Positions 27,179-36,288 of a stretch of 64,000 bases of DNA are shown piece after piece. Source of the stretch: Rhizobiales bacterium Ga0077525 (GTDB lineage: Bacteria; Pseudomonadota; Alphaproteobacteria; Rhizobiales; Xanthobacteraceae); NCBI GenBank assembly GCA_001464835.1, contig LNDS01000046.1, forward strand, positions 1 through 64,000. Direction: 5' to 3'. How positions within the stretch are numbered: the stretch's first letter is position 1; each line of letters starts with the position of its first letter. The notes beneath the pieces were generated by a model. That model was not told where the DNA came from. It did not search any database and saw only the letters and a program-made list of their open reading frames with translations. The position numbers were made by a program, and so were the translations under genes.

Positions 27179-27999
27179 CGCCGAACTTCACCACGCGTTT
27201 TACGATTCTTGGCTGCGGCTCGTCGATGGGTGTGCCGCGCGCGGCGCTCGGCTGGGGCGATTGCGACCCAAACGAACCGAAGAATCGCCGCCGCCGCTGT
27301 GCGCTGCTGGTCGAGCGGCAAAGCGAACAAGGCGTGACGCGCGTATTGGTCGATTGCGGGCCCGATTTGCGCGAGCAATTGCTCGATGCCGGTATCGACT
27401 GGCTTGACGGCGTCCTGGTGACCCACGAGCACGCCGACCATATCCACGGTATCGACGATCTGCGGCCGCTCTTCGTCAAGAAACGCCGCCGGGTCGATAT
27501 GTGGCTGGACGACGCGACCTCGCGCGCCATGCATGCCCGCTTCGGCTATTGCTTCATGACGCCGCCGGACAGCAATTATCCGCCGATCGTGACCGAACAC
27601 CGTTTGGTGCCGGGCACGCCGGTGACCATTCACGGGAAGGGCGGCGGAATCGAGGTTCTGCCGTTTTTGCAGGACCACGGCGACATCCCCTCGCTCGGCT
27701 TTCGCTTCGGCAATGTGGCCTATTCCACGGACCTGAAGCGCCTGCCCGACGCCAGCATCGCGGCGTTGGCGGGGCTCGATGTCTGGATCGTCGATGCGCT
27801 GCGCCGCACGCCGCATCTGAGCCACTTCAATCTGCCGGAGACGCTGGAATGGATCGCGCGCATAGCGCCCAAGCGCGCCATCCTGACCGACATGCACACC
27901 GACATGGACTACCGAACATTATGCGCCGAATTGCCGAAGCACATCGTGCCGGGTTTTGACGGTATGCAGTTCGATACAAGCATAACGCCGAAAGCCTGA
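27175..27999 (+). CDS. MBL-fold metallohydrolase (PhnP-like)
   Basis: A 274-residue metallo-beta-lactamase-fold protein. It begins TILGCGSSMGVPR and carries the metal motif THEHADHIHG, then FLQDHGDIPSLGFR and LTDMHTDMDY. These resemble the PhnP/cyclic phosphodiesterase branch of the family. No phosphonate genes are present, so the substrate is open; a cyclic nucleotide or RNA-derived phosphodiester is plausible. It is translationally coupled to tatD. Confidence 0.9.
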   Translation: MTPNFTTRFTILGCGSSMGVPRAALGWGDCDPNEPKNRRRRCALLVERQSEQGVTRVLVDCGPDLREQLLDAGIDWLDGVLVTHEHADHIHGIDDLRPLFVKKRRRVDMWLDDATSRAMHARFGYCFMTPPDSNYPPIVTEHRLVPGTPVTIHGKGGGIEVLPFLQDHGDIPSLGFRFGNVAYSTDLKRLPDASIAALAGLDVWIVDALRRTPHLSHFNLPETLEWIARIAPKRAILTDMHTDMDYRTLCAELPKHIVPGFDGMQFDTSITPKA

Positions 28000-28012
28000 C
28001 GCCGGCCGCGCT

Positions 28013-28780
28013 TCAATAGGATTTTGTCGACGACCGCTTCTTGTCCAGTGCGAGCCGGAATTGCGTGTTGTCGCGAGACAAGCGATAGCGGTAATTGAGA
28101 TAATCGCGGACAATCTGCGACGCCATTTCCGCATATTTGGCGTCGCGCGTTGCCGGGGCTGTTCCCCCGGCGGCTACAACCTTCATCGAGTCGCCTGTCG
28201 GTCCGGTCGTTGTCGTGGTCACCGAGCCGTCCTTTGGCACCGACGCGATGACGCCGCCGGCGTTGATGGCGACGCCCGGCGCGACCGGGTTGCCGCCCAA
28301 AGTCTGCAGCGCGGACACGACCACCATGAAGGTGTCGGCGTTGAGGATCATGTGCTGGTATTGCTCGGTCGTCAGCGCGCCGTTCATGTAGGCCTCGCAC
28401 ATGCGGAAATAGCCGTCACGCAGAAGCTGCACCGTCTCGTTGCGAAATCCGATCGACGCAGCACTTTCGGACGATCCACCCGAAACGCCGCCGCCGCCAC
28501 TATTGCCGCCAACCAAAGTGAAATTGCCGCTGGCGGCGCCGGCCGCGGCCCGAGCCACAAGCCCATCCGGCATCGGCTCGCTACAGGTGACCCGCTCGCC
28601 ATCGCCGGCAGAGCGGGGGGCGACGTAAACCAGCCTCTGCTTGGCATCGACGCTCAGCGTATCGACGCCAGATACGCTGGATTGCTTGTGAATGGTGCTG
28701 TCGGCGCAACCGGCGGCTAGCGCCGCGACACTCAGGACGGCAGCCGCCAGGGGCCACCGGATACGCTCAAACCGACGCAT
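28013..28780 (-). CDS. Lipoprotein of unknown function
   Basis: A 255-residue protein. I start it at ATG 28780, giving a signal peptide that ends in the lipobox LAAGC; an upstream in-frame start would add 26 unlikely residues. The middle contains a Gly/Ser-rich loop (about 110-130), then ETVQLLRDGYFRMCEAYMNG and LTTEQYQHMILNADTFMVV, which look helical. I do not recognise the family. It is convergent with the MBL gene. Confidence 0.75.
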   Translation of the reverse strand: MRRFERIRWPLAAAVLSVAALAAGCADSTIHKQSSVSGVDTLSVDAKQRLVYVAPRSAGDGERVTCSEPMPDGLVARAAAGAASGNFTLVGGNSGGGGVSGGSSESAASIGFRNETVQLLRDGYFRMCEAYMNGALTTEQYQHMILNADTFMVVVSALQTLGGNPVAPGVAINAGGVIASVPKDGSVTTTTTGPTGDSMKVVAAGGTAPATRDAKYAEMASQIVRDYLNYRYRLSRDNTQFRLALDKKRSSTKSY

Positions 28781-29184
28781 GAAACTCACCCCACAAAAGC
28801 GCGATTGACGCATCACGCGAACTATTCCCCGATGCAATCTAGTCACGAGAGTCGGCAAAGAAGAAACTGCGGGCCGTTACGCCTGTTAAATCGGATGATT
28901 TGAAAGCGCCCATATCTGACTGAAATATCGCAATTTTAAACGCCGCAAGGCCTGTGCAAAGCCATTGCATAACAGCGGGGAAAACCAGGGCCTAAGCCCA
29001 GACCCACTGGGTACCCTGTACAAATATATTCCATAATATGTCTTATGCGAATTACGGATAGGCGCCCGGCACTACGGGGGCTTTGGATAAGCCGGTCGCG
29101 GCCTGCCTTGGCGCGGGCTTTGCGCGCGCGGCCACGTTAACGTCTCGCCGCCCGCCAGAAGCCTGACCCCGAGACATCCAGCCA
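28781..29184. other. Intergenic region, nothing recognised
   Basis: These 404 bases lie between the divergent lipoprotein and mazG genes. No ORF, tRNA or clear terminator was found. 28990-29060 is AT-rich and could hold a promoter. A short stem GGGC/GCCC flanks CTAA near 28990. Confidence 0.5.
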
Positions 29185-29991
29185 GTGAAACCGTCCCGCG
29201 ACATTGCAAGGCTCATCGAGATCATGGCAGCGCTGCGCACGCCCGGCAGCGGCTGTCCGTGGGACCTCGAGCAGAGCTTCGAGACCATCGCGCCTTACAC
29301 GATCGAGGAAGCCTACGAGGTCGCCGACGCGATCCAGCGCGGCGATCTTCAAGACCTGCGCGACGAACTGGGCGACTTGCTCTTGCAGTCGGTCTATCAC
29401 GCGCGGCTCGCCGAGGAACAAGGCGCGTTCTCTTTCGGCGATGTCGTCGAGGCCGTGACCGCCAAAATGATCCGCCGCCATCCGCATGTCTTTGCCGACG
29501 CTAACGGTAACACGGCAGACGCCGGGCATGGCTTCTGGGAACGCATCAAGGCCGAGGAACGCGCCGAACGGGCCAGCCGGGGCAAGGCGGAGCCGACGGG
29601 CGCGCTTGCCGGGGTGCCGGTGGCCCTGCCCGCATTGACCCGCGCGTTGAAGCTTCAGGAGAAAGCCGGCCGCGTCGGCTTCGACTGGAACGACCCGCGC
29701 GCCGTGCTGGCGAAAATCCGCGAGGAAGCCGACGAGATCGAGGCGGAGCTGGATCGCAGCGAGACGGCGAAGGCCGGCATGGAAGTCGGCGATCTTCTGT
29801 TCGCGGTGGTCAACCTCGCCCGCCATCTCGGCGCCGATCCGGAAGCCATCCTGCGCGCGACCAATGCGAAATTCGAACGCCGCTTCCAGTCGATCGAACG
29901 GGCGCTGGCAGCCCAAGGCAAAGGCCCGAAAGATGCGACCTTGGCCGAGATGGATGCGTTGTGGGAAGCGGCCAAGACCGGCGAAGGATAA
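29185..29991 (+). CDS. mazG: Nucleoside triphosphate pyrophosphohydrolase
   Basis: A 268-residue protein with two MazG domains. The first shows GCPWDLEQSFETIAPYTIEE then ELGDLLLQSVYHARL (metal-binding Glu/Asp set). The second shows REEADEIEAELDRSE then VGDLLFAVVNLARHL. MazG hydrolyses NTPs to NMP and pyrophosphate as nucleotide housekeeping and in stress. The start is GTG 29185. It is the single gene of this unit; a new start follows 100 bases later. Confidence 0.93.
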   Translation: MKPSRDIARLIEIMAALRTPGSGCPWDLEQSFETIAPYTIEEAYEVADAIQRGDLQDLRDELGDLLLQSVYHARLAEEQGAFSFGDVVEAVTAKMIRRHPHVFADANGNTADAGHGFWERIKAEERAERASRGKAEPTGALAGVPVALPALTRALKLQEKAGRVGFDWNDPRAVLAKIREEADEIEAELDRSETAKAGMEVGDLLFAVVNLARHLGADPEAILRATNAKFERRFQSIERALAAQGKGPKDATLAEMDALWEAAKTGEG

Positions 29992-30091
29992 GCGCTGCCG
30001 GTCGGGCGAAGCCCCGGCCGTCGCCGCCGTGCTTGCCCGCAAGCGCCGCCAAAGCTACTAAATTTCAAAGATTTGGGGATGGACGGGGCCC

Positions 30092-31399
30092 ATGAGCGAT
30101 CGTCGCGTCATCATCGCCGGCGGCGGCATTGGCGGGCTGGCGACGGCCCTCACCTTGCACCAGATCGGCGTGCACTGCACCATATTCGAGGCGGTGCGCG
30201 ACATGCGCCCGCTTGGCGTCGGCATCAATCTGCAACCCAATGCCGTGCGTGAGCTTGAGGACCTCGGCATCACCTCGGCCGATCTCGACGGCGTCGGCGT
30301 GCCGGCCAAAGAATGGGCGCTGGTCGGTCTCAACGGCAACGACATCTACAGCGAGCCGCGCGGGCTCAAGGCCGGCTACAACTGGCCGCAATATGCCGTG
30401 CACCGCGGCCAGTTACATCTCCTGATGTATCGCAAAGTGGTCGAGCGCATCGGCGCGGATGCGGTCCGGCTCGGCAGCCGCGTCACCGGCTACCGCAAGA
30501 ATGCCGATGGCGGCGTCACGGCTTTTGTCGAGCACATTGACGGCACGACGTCCGAGCAGAGCGGCGCGCTCTTGATCGGCGCCGACGGCATCCATTCGGC
30601 GATCCGCGCCCAGATGCACCCTGCCCAGCCGCCGATCCATTGGGGCGGCGCCATCATGTGGCGCGGCACGACCCGCGCCAAGCCGATCCGCGGCGGCGCC
30701 TCCTTCGTCGGCCTCGGCACGCATAAGCAGCGCGTAGTGTTCTATCCGATCTCGCAGCCCGATCCGACAACCGGCCTTGCACAGGTCAACTGGATCGCCG
30801 AAGCGACGATGGACAACAGCGAGGGCTGGAAGCAAAGCGGCTGGTTCCGCCAGGTGCCGGTCGAGGATTTCGCGCATCTGTTCGACGATTGGATCTGGGA
30901 CTGGCTCGACGTGCCGGCCCTGCTTCGGCAGGCCGACACGGTTTTCGAAAATCCGATGATCGACCGCGATCCGGTGCCGACCTGGCGCGACGGCCCGGTA
31001 GCGCTGATCGGCGACGCCGCGCATGCGATGTATCCGACCGGCTCCAATGGCGGCAGCCAGGCGATCGTCGATGCCCGCGTGCTCGGCGCAGCCATGGTCG
31101 CCCATGGCGTTACGATGGACGCGCTGGCGGCCTATGACGAACAACTGTGCGGACCGATCTCGCAACTAATCCTGCGCAACCGCGGCGCCGGGCCTTTCGG
31201 TATACTGAACATGGTGGATGAGCGCTGCGGTGGCACCTTCGACAATATCGACGATGTCATTCCGCCCAAGGAGCGCGCCGACTTCATGGCCGGCTACAAG
31301 GCCGCCGCCGGCTTCGCCATCGAGAAGCTCAACAGTGCGCCGCCGACGATTGCCAAGGGCGCGAAGGCGCGCGGTGGGCTCGTCGCCAGCGCGACCTAG
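30092..31399 (+). CDS. FAD-dependent monooxygenase (PhzS/salicylate-hydroxylase type)
   Basis: A 435-residue protein. FAD-binding motifs: IIAGGGIGGLATALTLHQIG at the N terminus, the DG motif LLIGADGIHSAIR and the second FAD motif ALIGDAAHAMYPTGSNGGSQ. Group A flavin monooxygenases hydroxylate aromatic rings; LGVGINLQPNAVRELEDLG resembles the PhzS-like branch. The substrate cannot be assigned: its convergent neighbour is an SDR and no ring-cleavage gene is present. ATG 30092 is preceded by GGGGATGGACGGGG. Confidence 0.88.
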   Translation: MSDRRVIIAGGGIGGLATALTLHQIGVHCTIFEAVRDMRPLGVGINLQPNAVRELEDLGITSADLDGVGVPAKEWALVGLNGNDIYSEPRGLKAGYNWPQYAVHRGQLHLLMYRKVVERIGADAVRLGSRVTGYRKNADGGVTAFVEHIDGTTSEQSGALLIGADGIHSAIRAQMHPAQPPIHWGGAIMWRGTTRAKPIRGGASFVGLGTHKQRVVFYPISQPDPTTGLAQVNWIAEATMDNSEGWKQSGWFRQVPVEDFAHLFDDWIWDWLDVPALLRQADTVFENPMIDRDPVPTWRDGPVALIGDAAHAMYPTGSNGGSQAIVDARVLGAAMVAHGVTMDALAAYDEQLCGPISQLILRNRGAGPFGILNMVDERCGGTFDNIDDVIPPKERADFMAGYKAAAGFAIEKLNSAPPTIAKGAKARGGLVASAT

Positions 31400-31405
31400 C
31401 CCACC

Positions 31406-32164
31406 CTACAAGCGCCCGCCATCGACGACGAAGCTCTGGCTGGTGATGCCGGAAGAATCGTCCGACGCCAGAAACAAGGTCATGCGCGCGCAATCGGCCG
31501 GATGCAGCTTGTGCTTGAGACACTGTCGCTGCATCAGGTTCGCCTCTGCCTCCGGCGTCAGCCAGAGGTCGAGCTGTCGCTTGGTCATGATCCAGCCTGG
31601 GATGATGGCATTGACGCGGATGTTGTGAACGCCGAGATCGCGCGCCAGCGATTTGGTGAGGCCGAGGACGCCGGCTTTCGACGTCGAATAGGCGGCAAGA
31701 TCCATCGCGCCGGTGAGCCAGGCGCTCGACGAATAATTGATGATCGACCCGCCGCCGGCCGCCTTCATGTCCGGATAGATCGCTTGTGCTGCGAAGAACT
31801 GATGGCGCACATTAATGGCGATGCGGTTGTCCCAGAATTCCGGCGTGACGTCGTCGATCTTGTGCCGCTGATCGTGCGCGGCGTTGTTGACGAGGATGGT
31901 GATGGGTCCAAGCGCCTGGCGCACCTTGCCGATGGCGGCTTTCAGCGCGGCGATGTCGGTGACGTCGCAGTGCTCGTAGTGAACCTTGGCTTTCGTGCCG
32001 ATGTCGGCGACCAGCGCCTTGGCGGCATCGTCGGCGATATCGATGAAGCCGACCTTGGCGCCCTGCTCGGCGAAATGCCGCACGATGGATTCGCCAATGC
32101 CGCTGGCGCCGCCGGAAATGAAAACGACCTTGTCCTTGAGGCTCGGATATTGAGCGTCGGCCAC
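31406..32164 (-). CDS. SDR family oxidoreductase
   Basis: A 252-residue short-chain dehydrogenase. Cofactor motif ISGGASGIGESIV, then NNAAHD and the catalytic Ser plus YSTSK, with the reduced C-terminal SSGITSQSFVVDGG typical of classical SDRs. I chose GTG 32164 because GGGGAGACG sits 5 bases upstream; the GTG at 32179 lies inside that ribosome site. Asp after the second strand (VGFIDIAD) suggests NAD(H) preference. Substrate unknown. Confidence 0.88.
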   Translation of the reverse strand: MADAQYPSLKDKVVFISGGASGIGESIVRHFAEQGAKVGFIDIADDAAKALVADIGTKAKVHYEHCDVTDIAALKAAIGKVRQALGPITILVNNAAHDQRHKIDDVTPEFWDNRIAINVRHQFFAAQAIYPDMKAAGGGSIINYSSSAWLTGAMDLAAYSTSKAGVLGLTKSLARDLGVHNIRVNAIIPGWIMTKRQLDLWLTPEAEANLMQRQCLKHKLHPADCARMTLFLASDDSSGITSQSFVVDGGRL

Positions 32165-32206
32165 GTTACGTCTCCCCACAGAATGTTTTTATAAAGCGAG
32201 CGATAG

Positions 32207-33568
32207 TCAGGTCGGAAACTTGGCTCGCACCCGCGCCGCATGATCCGGATCGGCGCGCACGGTGACGGCGAGCTTGCCGTCCTCGTCCATCTCTTTGCTG
32301 AGGACTTCGGCGTGGCGATAAAGCCAGCTCAAGCCAGCGCCGTCGGACGGATCGAGCAAAAGATCGATGGTCTGGCGGCCTTGCGCCAGGCGGCCTTCGA
32401 CCGCCGCGATGAGAGCGTCGAGCCCCTCGCCGCTCAAGGCCGACACCGCGACCGGACGCCGGTCGGCAGGCACGCGCTCGATCAAATTCATCAGGCGTTC
32501 GCGGCCTGCGGCATCGAGACGGTCGATCTTGTTCCAGACTTCGATCAGGCGCGGATCGGCGGGCTCGATGCCGAGTTCGCCCAAAACCTTTTCGACGTCA
32601 TGCGACTGCGCGCCGGTGTCGTCATGCGACAGGTCGCGGACATGCAGGATGATATCGGCCTCGATGACTTCTTCCAGCGTGGCGCGGAACGCCGCCACCA
32701 GGCTGGTCGGCAGATCGGAGATGAAGCCGACCGTGTCGGACAAAATAATGCGGTTGCCGTGCGGCAGATCGAGCGCGCGCATGGTCGGGTCGAGCGTGGC
32801 GAACAGCATGTCGGCCGAGAGAACGCTCGCCGTCGTCATGCGGTTGAACAGTGTGGACTTGCCGGCGTTGGTATAGCCGACCAGCGCGACGATCGGATAG
32901 GGCGTGCGCTTGCGCGCGTCGCGGTGCAGCTTGCGGGTGCGCTTGACGCGCTCGAGTTCTTCCTCGATGCGCATGATTTTGTCCGACAGCATGCGGCGGT
33001 CGGACTCGATCTGCGTTTCGCCGGGGCCGCCGAGAAAGGCGCCGCCGCCGCGCTGGCGCTCGAGATGGGTCCACGACCGCACCAGGCGGCCCTTCTGATA
33101 AGTCAGATGCGCGTGCTCGACCTGCAACGCGCCTTCGCGGGTGCGGGCGCGGCGGCCGAAGATTTCGAGAATGAGGCCGGTGCGGTCGATGACTTTTGCG
33201 CCCCAGGCCTTTTCCAGATTGCGCTGCTGCACCGGCGTAATCGGGCAATCCATGATGACGACGGAAACGTCGAGGCTCTTGGCCAGGCCGGCGATTTCAT
33301 CGACCTTGCCCTTGCCGATATACGTCGGCGGCCGCACCGCATGCAGCATGACGATGCCGCCGTGCACGACGTCGAGATCGATGGCGCGGGCCAGCCCCAT
33401 CGCCTCTTCGAGCCGCGCTTCCGGGGTGCGGGTATCGCCGGCGGCGCGGCCGCCGCCGTGCCGCGTCGACGGATTTTTGATCCATGGCTCAATGACGAGC
33501 GCGCGTCCGCTGCCCGAGCCCGAAGGCGTCAGGTTGTCCTTGCTATCGTCGCGGTCGCGCGGCTCCAA
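32207..33568 (-). CDS. hflX: Ribosome-associated GTPase HflX
   Basis: A 453-residue protein. The HflX N domain ends in PPTYIGKGKVDEIAGL, followed by a Gly-rich QRGGGAFLGGPGETQIE linker, and the G domain has G1 GYTNAGKST and G3 DTVGF. HflX splits stalled ribosomes. It starts at TTG 33568, directly after the hfq stop codon with no gap, so the two are coupled. The hfq-hflX pair is conserved. Confidence 0.95.
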   Translation of the reverse strand: MEPRDRDDSKDNLTPSGSGSGRALVIEPWIKNPSTRHGGGRAAGDTRTPEARLEEAMGLARAIDLDVVHGGIVMLHAVRPPTYIGKGKVDEIAGLAKSLDVSVVIMDCPITPVQQRNLEKAWGAKVIDRTGLILEIFGRRARTREGALQVEHAHLTYQKGRLVRSWTHLERQRGGGAFLGGPGETQIESDRRMLSDKIMRIEEELERVKRTRKLHRDARKRTPYPIVALVGYTNAGKSTLFNRMTTASVLSADMLFATLDPTMRALDLPHGNRIILSDTVGFISDLPTSLVAAFRATLEEVIEADIILHVRDLSHDDTGAQSHDVEKVLGELGIEPADPRLIEVWNKIDRLDAAGRERLMNLIERVPADRRPVAVSALSGEGLDALIAAVEGRLAQGRQTIDLLLDPSDGAGLSWLYRHAEVLSKEMDEDGKLAVTVRADPDHAARVRAKFPT

Positions 33569-33829
33569 CTAGACTTTTTCCACGGCGAAGGGTTCTTCGC
33601 TGCCTTCGAACAACTGGATCGGGTGTCCCGGCATGATGGTCGAGATGGCGTGCTTGTAGACAAGCTGGGAATGACCATCACGGCGCAACAGTACGCAGAA
33701 ATTATCGAACCAGGTGACGACGCCCTGCAATTTTACGCCATTCACGAGAAAAATGGTGAGCGGGATTTTTGCTTTGCGGACGTGATTGAGAAAAGTGTCT
33801 TGCAGGTTTTGTGCACGTTCGGCTGCCAT
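33569..33829 (-). CDS. hfq: RNA chaperone Hfq
   Basis: An 86-residue Sm-like protein. Sm1 is seen in [20 protein letters not shown] and Sm2 in VYKHAISTI. The ATG at 33829 gives [15 protein letters not shown], the standard Hfq start; an in-frame extension of nine residues is possible but unlikely. Hfq binds sRNAs and mRNAs. In rhizobia the hfq gene (nrfA) lies next to ntrYX and is needed for nif regulation. The 220-base leader upstream probably holds its promoter. Confidence 0.97.
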   Translation of the reverse strand: MAAERAQNLQDTFLNHVRKAKIPLTIFLVNGVKLQGVVTWFDNFCVLLRRDGHSQLVYKHAISTIMPGHPIQLFEGSEEPFAVEKV

Positions 33830-34049
33830 GGCCGTGATCCATTTTTTAGCTCGCATCTTAACGCGCGAGACAATCGTTGCCCTTTGTCCTTCAACATATA
33901 GCGGCTTGAAGTCTGGGAACCGGCATTAGAGGGCAGCGGGCCGTTGCACGCAAGCGCGAAGTTACCGTGCAGCGCGGCAAGTTGCTGAAATAAATGTGAT
34001 TTTCCGTGCAATTGCAGCGGCTTCGGCGGCGCCCTCGCCGTTAAGCCTG

Positions 34050-34907
34050 TCAGGAAAATTCGGCCTGGCTGTGATAGTCGCGGCGAAGCTGCGAAGCGAT
34101 CAGGCCGGGGGCGCCGTTGCCGACCGGACGGCCGTTGATCTGAATCACCGGCATGACCAGCTGGCTGGCCGAGGTGACGAAGGCCTCGCGCGCGGCATAG
34201 GCCTCTTCGACTGTGAACGGCCGTTCCTCGAAACCGAGCCCTTCGCGGGCAATGAGATCGACCACAACCGAGCGGGTGATGCCGGGCAGGATGCCGGTTT
34301 GCAGCGGCCGTGTGACCAGGACGCCGTCGCGGGTGACGATCCAGGCATTGGACGAGGCGCCCTCGGTGATGCGGCCCTCGCCGTCGACCAGCCAGGCCTC
34401 CTTGGCGCCCTGCTCGCGCGCCTGTTGCTTGGCCAGCACATTCGGCAACAGCGCCACCGACTTGATGTCGACACGCTGCCAGCGGACGTCCGGGACGGTG
34501 ACGACGGCAATGCCGGCGGCGGCCTGTTTTTCGAGCTTGGCGGTGTCGTGGCTGCGGGACGTCACGATGACGGACGGCCTCGTCCCGGCCGGCGGAAACG
34601 GAAAATCCCGGCGCATCTCGCCGCGCGTCACTTGCAAATAGACAATGCCGTCGCGGACGCGGTTGCGGCGGACGGTTTCGCGCATGACCAGCCCCAGCGC
34701 CTTCGGCGACATCGGATGGCCCATGCGCAGTTCTTTAAGCGAGCGATCGAGCCGCGCCATATGGCGGCGCTCGTCGACCAGCCGGCCGCCGCGCACCTCG
34801 CAGACTTCATAGACACCGTCGGCGAACTGGAAGCCGCGGTCCTCGATGCCGACCATGGCCTGCGCGTGCGGGACATATTGGCCGTTGACGTAAGCAATGC
34901 GGGACAT
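34050..34907 (-). CDS. dat: D-amino acid aminotransferase
   Basis: A 285-residue PLP fold-type IV aminotransferase. Motifs: VNGQYVPHAQAMVGIEDRGF, DGVYEVCEVRGG, the PLP lysine in DIKSVALLPNVLAKQQA and EGASSNAWIV. ATG 34907 gives MSRIAYVNGQ. It converts D-alanine/D-glutamate and 2-oxoacids. It is the last gene of ntrYX-dat (8 bases after ntrX) and this position is common in alphaproteobacteria. A branched-chain or 4-amino-4-deoxychorismate activity cannot be excluded. Confidence 0.9.
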   Translation of the reverse strand: MSRIAYVNGQYVPHAQAMVGIEDRGFQFADGVYEVCEVRGGRLVDERRHMARLDRSLKELRMGHPMSPKALGLVMRETVRRNRVRDGIVYLQVTRGEMRRDFPFPPAGTRPSVIVTSRSHDTAKLEKQAAAGIAVVTVPDVRWQRVDIKSVALLPNVLAKQQAREQGAKEAWLVDGEGRITEGASSNAWIVTRDGVLVTRPLQTGILPGITRSVVVDLIAREGLGFEERPFTVEEAYAAREAFVTSASQLVMPVIQINGRPVGNGAPGLIASQLRRDYHSQAEFS

Positions 34908-34915
34908 AAAGGGTC

Positions 34916-36283
34916 TCAACCAATTCCAAGGGCTTTGAGCTTGCGATGCAGCGCCGAGCGTTCCATGCCGACGAATTCGGCGGTGCGCGAGATGTTGCCG
35001 CCGAAGCGGGAAATCTGCGCCACCAGATATTCGCGCTCGAACACTTCCCGCGCGTCGCGCAATGGCAGGCCCATCAATTGTTCGCCGCCGCCGCCATTCG
35101 GCATCGCCGGTACCATCGAGCCGACATCGGGGGGCAGCATTGAGGCATCGAGCACCGCGTCGGCATCGCCGCCGGCGAGGATCATCAAGCGCTCGATATT
35201 GTTGCGCAACTGGCGGACATTGCCGGGCCAGCTATGCGATTGCAGCACCGCCATGGCGTCCTCGCCGATGCGGCGCTTGGGCAGGCCCGAGCCTTGCGAA
35301 ATCTGCTCCATGAAATACTCGATCAGCTCAGGGATATCGTCGCGCCGCTCGGCCAAAGGGGGCACGCGGATCGGCACCACCGACAGGCGGTGATAGAGGT
35401 CCTCGCGGAAGGTTCCTTCGGCGATGGCGACTTCGAGATTGCGCGAGGTCGAGGCGACGATGCGGACATCGACCGCGACTTTTGATGAGCCGCCGACGCG
35501 CATGAAGGTCTGGTCGACCAGGACGCGCAAGATCTTGTTCTGGGTTTCGCGCGGCAGATCGGCGACGTCATCGATGAACAAGGTGCCGCCATGCGCGTCT
35601 TCGAGCGCGCCGATCTTGCGCCCGTCAGAGCCATTGGCCTCGACGCCGAACAATTCGGTCTCCATGCGCTCCGGCGTGATGGCGGCGGCGTTGATGACGA
35701 TGAACGGGCCGTTGGCGCGCGCCGACAATTGATGCAGCGTGCGCGCCGCCAGTTCCTTGCCGGCGCCGGAGGGGCCGACGATGAGGACGCGACTGTTGGT
35801 CGGCGCGACGCGGTCGATGGCCTGGCGCAACACCGACATGACGCCGGACTTGCCGATCAACGTCGAGGGCAGCGGCGCCAGTTGCTTGAGCTGCTTGACC
35901 TCCCGCTTGAGTCTCGATGTCTCCAGCGCGCGGTCGGCGACCAGCACCAAGCGGTCGGCCTTGAACGGCTTTTCGATGAAGTCGTAGGCACCGTGCTTGA
36001 TGGCGGCAACGGCGGTTTCGATATTGCCGTGGCCGGAGATCATGACGATGGGAATTTCCGGATGCTCGGCTTTGAGAATATCGAGCAGTTGCAGGCCGTC
36101 GAGCTTGGAGCCTTGCAGCCAGATGTCGAGGAAAATCAGGTGCGGCCGCTTGGCGGCGATCGAGGCAATGGCGTCGTCGCTGTTGCGCGCGGTGCGCGCG
36201 ATATAGCCCTCGTCTTCCAGGATGCCGGCGACCAGATCGCGTATATCGGCTTCGTCGTCGACGATGAGAATTTCTGCGGCCAT
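34916..36283 (-). CDS. ntrX: Response regulator NtrX
   Basis: A 455-residue NtrC-family regulator. Receiver residues 1-120 with acceptor Asp53 (FLDIWLQG), AAA+ domain with Walker A VGPSGAGKE and Walker B GGTLFIDDVADLP, and a C-terminal Fis-type helix-turn-helix (RTAEFVGMERSALHRKLKAL). The expected sigma54-contact loop GAFTGA is absent: around residues 215-228 the sequence reads GVEANGSDGRKIGALE. It starts 5 bases after ntrY, its cognate kinase. NtrYX responds to nitrogen and redox conditions. Confidence 0.95.
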   Translation of the reverse strand: MAAEILIVDDEADIRDLVAGILEDEGYIARTARNSDDAIASIAAKRPHLIFLDIWLQGSKLDGLQLLDILKAEHPEIPIVMISGHGNIETAVAAIKHGAYDFIEKPFKADRLVLVADRALETSRLKREVKQLKQLAPLPSTLIGKSGVMSVLRQAIDRVAPTNSRVLIVGPSGAGKELAARTLHQLSARANGPFIVINAAAITPERMETELFGVEANGSDGRKIGALEDAHGGTLFIDDVADLPRETQNKILRVLVDQTFMRVGGSSKVAVDVRIVASTSRNLEVAIAEGTFREDLYHRLSVVPIRVPPLAERRDDIPELIEYFMEQISQGSGLPKRRIGEDAMAVLQSHSWPGNVRQLRNNIERLMILAGGDADAVLDASMLPPDVGSMVPAMPNGGGGEQLMGLPLRDAREVFEREYLVAQISRFGGNISRTAEFVGMERSALHRKLKALGIG

Positions 36284-36288
36284 GGGGA

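Noticed and set aside
32240-33901. 553-codon open frame on the plus strand
   Set aside because: It lies opposite hflX and hfq, both certain, and its composition is a reverse-strand shadow.
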